From the NCBI RefSeq assembly GCF_914767665.1, contig NC_059501.1, positions 83,364,798-83,428,797 on the forward strand: a stretch of DNA of 64,000 bases. The letters are read 5' to 3'. Positions 56,868-64,000 of this stretch are shown here, one piece after another. Numbering within the stretch: position 1 is the stretch's first letter; every line of letters starts with the position of its first letter. This stretch comes from Harmonia axyridis. Taxonomy: Eukaryota; Arthropoda; Insecta; Coleoptera; Coccinellidae. Below the pieces are notes generated by a model that did no database searches, had not been told where the DNA came from, and worked only from the letters and a program-made list of their open reading frames with translations. The translations under genes and the position numbers were made by a program.

Positions 56868-57010
56868 CAAGATTTCTCCAGAATTAAAAAATTTTCTTTT
56901 AGCCATCAAATATTATGCTGTTATGAAATTATTTGTTTGTTCAATTGAAGAGTGAAATAATTGAAAAAAATCCGGTAAAAATCAATTACCGAAGAAATTC
57001 CGCATATCAT
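56868..57010. other. Unassigned DNA next to the tRNA-like block
   Basis: AT-rich, no matching repeat found in the window. Confidence 0.35.
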
Positions 57011-57400
57011 TCAATATTGTCCTCCTTTCAAAAGTTCAATTTGTGCTTTCCCCGATTTCTTCCGATAGTTACAAGTAGATAGGTACAAAAGTACCAATCT
57101 GTTGTGCATATTGTCAATGTTCCTGCACCATCGATCCCATACAAACACCTTGAACACTTTCCAAGAACCCAGTCGATCTAAAGAAGAATGAACCCAACAC
57201 AGAATGAGCGATTCAAAGTCAGATAACATCTCAATCCATCAAGAATATCCCTATTACCGGTAATTACAAGATGACAATTTTCCTGAATTGCTCTGAAATG
57301 CTCCTCTAGCAATTTAGCCTGATAAAGCATCTTCCCATCGTCCTGCACAATTAGCATCATCAAGTCCCCAACCTGCCATAATTGCCAATACGTTTTCTGT
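57011..57400 (-). pseudogene. Unrecognised protein-coding relic or exon
   Basis: Two overlapping - strand frames read as one protein with a single frame change: DDGKMLYQAKLLEEHFRAIQ, ENCHLVITGNRDILDGLRCY, then in the second frame CWVHSSLDRLGSWKVFKVFV, NMHNRLVLLYLSTCNYRKKS. Amino-acid composition and lack of low complexity look protein-like over about 125 residues, unlike most open frames here. No family was recognised. It could be a decayed host exon or part of an unknown element. Confidence 0.35.
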
Positions 57401-57851
57401 TGGCAACGTTGATTAATCTCAGTTAGTATCGTATTTCGTTGTCATAACACTCGTACTCCATAAAAACTCCCAGTTAATGAAACTGCGATATTCAATCAAC
57501 TTTGTGTTATTCACCGGGTCTCTTTAGTGATGAAACAGCTGATTAATTTTAATGCTTTGCAATGCAATATCTATCTGATCAAATTGCCTCTGATTCAGAT
57601 CGGAGATCAATGTCGGGCAACAATTGAAATTGCTCAAGATCAGCAGGTCGATTAGTGGGTTGTGCAAGTCCATTTGTGTTTTGATAGGTTATTTTTTGGT
57701 TGGGTTATTTATCATCGATTTGAATATAAATGAGAATTGTCAATGTGAGTAGGTGCGTTTTTTACTGAGATGAGTTTATGATCAATTTAATTTTTTTCTT
57801 CAATTGTATTCCGATGATGACCTTAACTGCGTATACAAAAACGATAATCTA
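57401..57851. other. Unassigned DNA
   Basis: No recognisable feature. Confidence 0.4.
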
Positions 57852-59071
57852 TAGGGTGTTTTTTTTCGAAGTATATAACTTTAAGTTGGCGTTACTGTTC
57901 AAGATAGCAACCGATTCAACAGCTGTTAAATGATTTATTCTCAGTGTGGTTTGGCAATTCATCATGAATAGACTCACGCCTGAACAACGCTTACAAATAG
58001 TGAAATTTCATTTCGAAAATAATGGTTCTGTGCGGTATACGTATCGCGCACTACGTCCATTTTATCGTCGACAAAATCGTCCATCAGAGCAGTTAATTCG
58101 ATTAACCATGGAACGTTTTCGCACCACGTTCACTCTTATTCATAACTCGCATCCCCAGAGACGCCGTACAGAATAAGCTAGGAATTGGATCTGTGTCCAT
58201 CCACTTTATGGAAGATTTTGTGGAAGGATCTTGGTCTGCGTGCTTACAAAATCCAACTCGTGCAAGAATTGAAGCCAAACGATCATCAAGTAAGGCGTAG
58301 ATTCGTTGAATGGGCCCAAAATGAGATTGCCGTTGTTCCCGATTTTCATAAGCGAATTTTGTTTAGCGATGAAGCGCACTTGGTTGAATGGCTACGTCAA
58401 CAAACAAAACTGCCGCATTTGGAGTGAAGCTAATCCTCAAGTGTATATCGAAGAAACACCGTTACATCCAGAAAAACTGACTCTTTGGTGCGCTTTATGG
58501 GCTGGTGCAATCATTGGTCCGTACTTTTTCAAAAACGATGATGGCCAGAAAGTTACAGTCAATAGAGCCATGATTACTAACTTTTTCATTCCTGACTTGA
58601 ACAACCATGATGTCCAGGAGCTGTGGTTCCAACAAGACGGCGCAACATGTCACACAGCTCGTGCCACAATCGATTTATTGAAAGACACGTTTGGTGACCG
58701 CCTAATTTCACGTTTTGGACCTGTGAATTGGCCTCCAAGATCTTGTGATTCAACACCGCTAAACTACTTTCTGTGGGGCTATGTAAAGTCATTGGTCTAT
58801 GCGGATAAGCCACAAACCCTTGACCATTTGGAAGACAACATTCGCTGTGTTATTGCCGATATACGGCCACAAATGTTGGAAAAAGTCATCGAAAATTGGA
58901 CGTCCAGATTGGACTACATCCGAGCCAGCCGTGGCGGTCATATGTCAGAAATCATATTTAAAATGTAATGCCACAAGATTATCTTGCGGATAAATAAAAT
59001 TCATGTCAATCGAATAATCCATCGTTGTTTTATTGCAATTGAAAGTTTTATAGCTCTAAAAAAACACTCTT
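57852..59071 (+). mobile_element. DD41D element copy J, longest coding copy
   Basis: 1220 bp between TA pairs (57850-57851 and 59072-59073). It is the only copy that keeps the middle of the gene: after TYRALRPFY it continues RRQNRPSEQLIRLTMERFRT and later LRAYKIQLVQELKPNDHQVR, RRFVEWAQNEIAVV, HKRILFSDEAH. It provides the reference for the type 1 deletion (58066-58357, 292 bp in this copy) and the type 2 deletion (about 58062-58364). Confidence 0.93.
57964..58968 (+). pseudogene. DD41D transposase, broken in three places
   Basis: Begins MNRLTPEQRLQIVKFHFENN with an HTH fold. The first break is a TAA at 58174-58176 after HPQRRRTE, where part of the linker also seems deleted before ELDLCPSTLWKILWKDLGLR in the next frame. 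The second break is a 2-base loss in the block after SDEAH (first catalytic Asp), shifting SDEAHFWLNGYVNKQNCRIW. In the final frame GPYFFKNDDGQKVTVNRAMI lacks four residues found in other copies. The rest, with LWFQQDGATCHTA (second Asp), SCDSTPLNYF (third catalytic Asp changed to Asn) and the end SRGGHMSEIIFKM, is intact. Not active. Confidence 0.9.
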
Positions 59072-59171
59072 TACTAAACACTGATTGTTTTTGACACCAT
59101 ACACTGTACTATACTGAACTATGTAACATTTTGGCTCTCAAACATCAATCTGAATCTTTTTTTTTTTTCAG
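59072..59171. other. Spacer ending in a strong polypyrimidine tract
   Basis: The last 20 bases are almost all T, ending tttttttcag, an ideal 3' splice-site shape. Confidence 0.4.
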
Positions 59172-59204
59172 GTGGGTTTTCCCAAGGAGAAGTTGCAATA
59201 TTCC
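59172..59204 (+). other. Candidate 33-nt microexon or recursive splice site
   Basis: After tttttttttcag comes gtgggttttcccaaggagaa gttgcaatattcc and then gtgagtaca, a good donor at 59205. The 33-nt unit encodes VGFPKEKLQYS with no stop and a length divisible by three. The first bases (gtgggt) could also serve as a donor, so a recursive splice site is the alternative. The same layout occurs at 39780-39819 on the same strand. No host gene in the window can be linked to it. Confidence 0.42.
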
Positions 59205-60222
59205 GTGAGTACAAGTTCATTCGTTACTAACCATCATAGCATCCATATCTTCGAAAATATTTGTAAATTTTGTATACTAAATCGAATTAACATATGAATA
59301 ACTTTTCACTTTTTCATTCATGAAACTATTGTAAATACTTCCCTACTGAATTCAGTTTTGAATACATTGCTAACCAAACTCAGGAATATTATAAATTTAC
59401 GAGAATATGTCGTATAATATTCTCAAAGAATGAAAATTAAAGTGGTGTCTTATTGAACCAACAAATAATGATCGTCGTCATTTTATCATAAAAAAATTTA
59501 ATTCATTAAGAGGAATACATTATATTCCTAGTGAAGTATGGAAATATCCCAAGGATATTATTACCAAAAGTTTGGTGAAAAACGAAAAAATATGAAATGA
59601 AATTGGACAGAACGAAGGAATTGAATTCTATAAAATATCCAAGGAATAGTTATTATATTCCTGGGACTGAATATCGAAAAAATATACATAAAAATCCAGA
59701 TGAACCGGATGTAAAAACCTGTTAGAAATGAAAAAAATTCGAGACCAAAACTTATATTGCACAAGAATTTCAATCTTGAATCTAGCAATCGTTACGACAA
59801 AGTTGAAAATCCATCTCTGTCCCAAAGCACTGCCCTCTTCAATTCTCACTAACGACCTCTAGTAGAAAAGAATGAGCCGAGAAGAATGCTGCTACCGGAC
59901 TGTAATAAGTGAAAATTTTAATCCGGCCTGAAGACCTCACAGGCACCGGTGTGGACCGCCGCTGCGTATGTGGATCGACGTACGAGGGTCGTCCTGAAAG
60001 TCATTCAACTATATAAAGTTAAATGAGAGATTTCAGTGAAAGTTTAGTTGACTGGCGTTTCTTTCATTCGTTTTATTTCTAAACTCACACAAATTGGGGT
60101 AATTCCAAATGCTCAACTGTATATTCGTAAATAATAAGTGTTTCATTCAACTTTACTGATGCTTGAATGAACTAATGCGTTCCGAATAACACTAATTTGT
60201 TTGCTTGATTTTTTTTATTATG
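59205..60222. other. Unassigned DNA
   Basis: AT-rich; a GC-richer patch lies at 59910-60000. No gene or known repeat. Confidence 0.35.
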
Positions 60223-61145
60223 AAGGGTGTTTTTTTTAGAGCTGTAGAACTTTAAATTGCAATGAAACCGCGATGGATTATTCGATTGACATGAATTTTA
60301 TTTATCATCAAGATAATCTTGTGGCATTACCTTTTAAATATGATTTCTGGCATAGGACCGCCACGGCTGGCTCGGATGTAGTCCAATCTGGACGTCCAAT
60401 TTTCGATTACTTTTTCCAACATTTGTGGCCGTATATCGGCAATAACACGGCGAATGTTGTCTTCCAAATGGTCAAGGGTTTGTGGCTTATCCGCATAGAC
60501 CAATGACTTTACATAGTCCCACAGAAAGTAGTCTAGCGGTGTTAAATCACAAGATCTTGGAGGCCAATGCACAGGTCCAAAACGTGAAATTAGGCGGCAT
60601 CAAACTTGTCTTTCAATAAATCGATTGTGGCACGAGCTGTGTGACATGTTGCGCCGTCTTGTTGGAACCACAGCTCCTGGACATCATGGTTGTTCAATTC
60701 AGGAATGAAAAAGTTAGTAATCATGGCTCTATACCGATCACCATTGACTGTAACGTTCTGGCCATCATCGTTTTTGAAGAAGTACGGACCAATGATTCCA
60801 CCAGCCCATAAAGCGCACCAGTCAGTCAGTTTTTCTGGATTGAACGGTGTTTCGACATACACTTGAGGATTAGCTTCACTCCAAATGCGGCAATTTTGTT
60901 TGTTGACGTAGCTATTCAACCAGAAGTGCGCTTCATCGCTAATGGATGTAGTGCGCGATACATATTCCGCACCATTATTTTCTAAATAAAATTGCACTAT
61001 TTGCAAGCGTTATTCAGGCGTGAGTCTAATCATGATGAATTGCCAAACCAAACTGAGAATAAATCACTTAACAGCTGTTGAATCGGTCGCCATCTTCAAC
61101 GGTTATGCCAACTTAAAGTTATATACCTCGAAATAAAACGCCCCA
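60223..61145 (-). mobile_element. DD41D element copy I (type 2)
   Basis: 923 bp, right TA at 61146-61147, left flank tg in place of TA. Type 2 junction present (- strand, tccattagcgatgaagc). Most of the DDE region is readable in two frames: SDEAHFWLNSYVNKQNCRIW through ATIDLLKDKFD, then after a small deletion NWPPRSCDLTPLDYFLWDYV and SRLDYIRASRGG. Close to copies F and G at the junction. Confidence 0.92.
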
Positions 61146-61720
61146 TAGTGACCTGCAATATATCTGCTGAGTAGCGTATTCGTCTGTGAAGCTTGAATTT
61201 GGTGTCCCCTATATTTGCCGCCCCTGTATCTGCCACAATGGAGCAAAGAACCCTGCTTGGTCTCAGTTCTTAAGGGCCGGTTTTCAGGAGTCGAATCCTT
61301 CATTTAATATTTGGTGTTAATGAGTATAACTTCGTAATAATTTTGAAAAATTTTGAATTTACTCATTGCGGGTTTCTAACGGCCTATAATAATTTGATAA
61401 AAAATAAATAAAACACAGTTCAGTAAATAATTTGTTAATTTCATCATACATCTACATACAGAACAGAACAGTTATGCTATCATAATATCAGTAAAAAGCG
61501 GAAAACAACGTTTCGATGTCAAGACGATGTTACAATCTTCCCCTTTTGTAGGTAGGTACACTCTTGATATGTGCTTCAAAGAGAGCCACGTGGTGGTGTC
61601 CTCTCTTAAAGTAATACACAATTTAGTATCTTCTTTCTCTAAAACACATTTCAAAAGTGTACATTGAACAGAGAATGATTGTTACATCGTATAGTAGCCT
61701 CTGAACTGGCATTGGGACTT
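61146..61720. other. Unassigned DNA
   Basis: No recognisable gene or repeat. Confidence 0.4.
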
Positions 61721-61873
61721 GGCATATTTTGTACGGGGGGTTAGTCGAAAATTATCCCAATAGTCTCAATACAAAATCTGGAAAAAAGCAGAACATGATA
61801 TGTTCTTCTTTCGGGAGAATCAGAATAAGGACCGGTAGGATAATTTTCGACTAACCCCCGTACGAAATATGCC
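61721..61873. mobile_element. Hairpin MITE, 153 bp
   Basis: The left arm 61721-61757 (ggcatattttgtacgggggg, then ttagtcgaaaattatcc) is matched by the reverse complement of the right arm 61837-61873 (ggcatatttcgtacgggggt...), with only a base or two different. The spacer is about 79 bp. No TA or TTAA is clearly duplicated at the edges. No coding capacity. Confidence 0.85.
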
Positions 61874-62714
61874 CCGTCGAATTTAAAAAATCTCGGCGTG
61901 AATTGCGCGAGCTCAACGCACATATTCTCCTTTTCTCGGGTGCGAAGATACATCATCTCGCGCCCCTTCTTCTCGCTCGCGTCTTTGTTGCTACTTTTAA
62001 TGATGGATGTTGCGCGATGCTGAATAAAGATATGAAGTTGGACGTGTAAAATGAGGGCTCTAAATCACTCCGGTTGCCGTGAGTAACTTGGCGTTGGATG
62101 AGAAATTCGTGGATTGTCCTGATCTAGTCGACTAGGGAAATCTGATGGAATTTGGTTTTTTTTAATGACGTTGATCTTCTAAGCGTTTCTTTTGGAGAAA
62201 CGGCAGGTTATCATTCTGCCCAAATGTTTGTTATTTCGAATTTTCAGCCGTAGGTTTTAATTAAGTTAGTTATTGGTTGAATTCGTCGGATGGTTGATAA
62301 ATGATGCCCATGTGGAATTCTGTTTTCTCAATAATTGAAAAAATACCTATCTGATACAACTGATATCTATAGAAATCAGATATCAGATACGAAAGAGTGA
62401 AACAAAATATTTCAGAAAATTTCCGGTGTATCAGATTATCGAGAAATCGAAAAAAATTATTTATTATGCAATTTCGATATTCAATATATCTGTCCGATTT
62501 CACTAATGTAGTAAGTTGTTCTAGTATGTAATTTTCACACGGGGAAAATATTTAAATTTCATTCTATCTGTATGGACGGGCGTGTACCCAGAAATAAACC
62601 GTGGTTAAGACCCTTTACAGCTTTTTCGTTCCAATGAGTTCATTGAGGCCGTGATTTTTACATAGGCTGCACTCTTCGATTATAATTTATATTTTTATCA
62701 TTATAATATAACTA
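61874..62714. other. Unassigned; GC-richer patch 61890-62110
   Basis: The patch has text like aattgcgcgagctcaacgca and catctcgcgccccttcttct. No gene recognised. The remainder is AT-rich with a short inverted stretch around gatatctatagaaatcagat. Confidence 0.35.
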
Positions 62715-63716
62715 TTAGGTGTACAACTTTGCTTCCACCGTTCTTCAATAGATTAATCTCGATTGAACAGGTTTTGATTTTCAATATGAAGAAATCTGCG
62801 GCTGAGGCTCATCGAATGCTCTCAAAAACCCATTACTGAAAGAACGTACCGAGAGTGGTTTCAAGGCTTCAAAAACGGTAATTTTGATATCGAAGACCAG
62901 CATGACGGTGGAAGAGACAAGATTTTCGAAGATGCAGACTTAGACGCATACTTGATCAAGACTCGTGTCAAACGCAACAAGATTTGACAGGATCATTGGG
63001 AGTGACGGAACAAGTCATTTCAAAACGACTTAAAATCATGGAAATGATTCGGAAACAAGGAAATTGTGTGCTGTACGAGTTGAAGTCGAGAGATGTTGAA
63101 TGGCGTTTGTTTTTTAGTGAACAGCTGCTTTCAAAAATGGGTTCATTAGGATAATCCCAAATCAGAAAATCATGCTTTCACGTCGACGGCCGAACCGAAT
63201 ATTCGCGGTTCCAAGATCATGCCCGATATTTGGTGTTCCTAGCTCGGCATAGTGTATTATGACTTGTTAAAACCGACTGAAACAATCACAGGCGATCATT
63301 ATCGAACGCAATTAATGCGTTTGAACCGAGCACTGAAATACAAACGGCCGCAATACAACGAGAAACATGATAAAGTGAGTTTAAAACATGACAATGCTCG
63401 ACCTCATGTTGCCAAAGTGTCAAGACATTTTTGGAAACATTGAAATGGGAAGACCTACTCCACCTGCCGTATTCTCCAGACGTTGCTCCTTCGGACTATC
63501 TTCGATAAATGGCACACAGCCTGGATGACGAGCACTTCTGGTCTTATGGAGAAGTAAAAAATTGGATCGAAATAGTGGATCGCTTCAAAAAGTGACCAGT
63601 TTTTTCAACGCGAGATTCGTACGCTACCCGAAATTCTAGAGGAATGTGTATCCAATTCTTCACAATAAAGCCTCAAATTTCGAAAAAAAACCGGAAGGAG
63701 CAGAGTTGTGCACCAA
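62715..63716 (+). mobile_element. Mariner element with both ends, internally deleted
   Basis: About 1.0 kb after TA at 62713-62714. Left end ttaggtgtacaactttgctt, right end reverse complemented ttggtgcacaactctgctcc. Coding text in order with frame changes: KKSAAEAHRMLS, RTYREWFQGFKNGNFDIEDQ, TEQVISKRLKIMEMIRKQGN, CVLYELKSRDVEWRLFFSEQ, then a deletion up to ENHAFTSTAEPNIRGSKIMP, YYDLLKPTETITGDHYRTQL, MRLNRALKYKRPQYNEKHDK and HDNARPHVAKV (second catalytic Asp), PSDYL, NWIE and a degraded C-terminus. The first catalytic block (TGDEKW) is lost. Inactive. Confidence 0.92.
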
Positions 63717-64000
63717 TGTATTTTTCTTCAACTCCTTTAGTTCCGGAAATCCCATCAATAGACCTCGAATTCGACCCACCCTGTACAACTAATCGATTAA
63801 TTTCTTCTACTGACAAGTAACAGAACATTAATTTCAAAAAACAAATCATACAACACCGTTCTAATTGAAATTCGGCTTACCTCTTACCTCCCCCTCTCAT
63901 CTTGGCGAAGATACCTGATGCCTCGCCTCTATTACGAGATATTATTATTACCCCAGATGTCTAAATCCGCTCAGAGCGGCCTCGCCCCCGCCTACGCTCC
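63717..64000. other. Unassigned; becomes GC-rich at the window end
   Basis: The last 60 bases (tcagagcggcctcgcccccg) are GC-rich and may begin another island. No gene is visible before the window ends. Confidence 0.35.

Overview
The window is AT-rich eukaryotic nuclear DNA. The transposon types suggest an insect, possibly a beetle, but no host gene was recognised, so the species is not established. There are no operons, ribosome binding sites, rRNA genes or CRISPR arrays. Almost everything that can be named is mobile DNA, mostly broken and often nested. The rest looks like the inside of a very long intron or an intergenic region, with a few GC-richer islands that may be conserved regulatory DNA and two small microexon-like splice cassettes on the + strand (39780-39819 and 59172-59204).

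Layout. 1-5.9 kb: a mariner 3' half, three degenerate direct repeats carrying a reverse-transcriptase-like motif, and a GC-rich patch. 5.9-7.5 kb: a complete but dead Tc1-like DD34E element with both inverted repeats. 7.5-12.6 kb: unassigned DNA, a non-LTR tail and local degenerate repeats. 12.6-13.7 kb: an internally deleted piggyBac-type element in a TTAA site. 13.7-19 kb: inverted and dispersed repeats, a GC-rich island and a degenerate RT gene. 19-21 kb: a 5'-truncated non-LTR retrotransposon inserted into an older non-LTR tail. 21.6-61.1 kb: ten copies (A to J) of one IS630-Tc1-mariner element whose catalytic spacing reads DD41D (rosa/Visitor-like). Among them lie a 128-bp-period satellite, a rearranged knot of retrotransposon tails at 28.9-30.3 kb, two multi-level nests (31.3-32.8 and 36.0-37.8 kb), a 530-bp Tc1-type MITE, two RTE-like tails in opposite orientation, a second Tc1-like relic and an irritans-type mariner end abutting a tRNA-like sequence. 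61.1-64 kb: a perfect-armed hairpin element and a further deleted mariner.

The most informative system is the DD41D family. Copy J (57852-59071) keeps the middle of the transposase gene. Eight other copies lack it through one of two fixed deletion junctions: type 1 in A, B, C, D and H, type 2 in F, G and I. This is what is expected if two non-autonomous deletion derivatives were mobilised in trans after they arose. All copies keep the same ends (ACGGGTGTTT at the 5' end, AAGGGTGTTT at the 3' end) next to TA. None encodes an intact transposase. Boundaries and frames were read by eye, so edges of old repeats are approximate.
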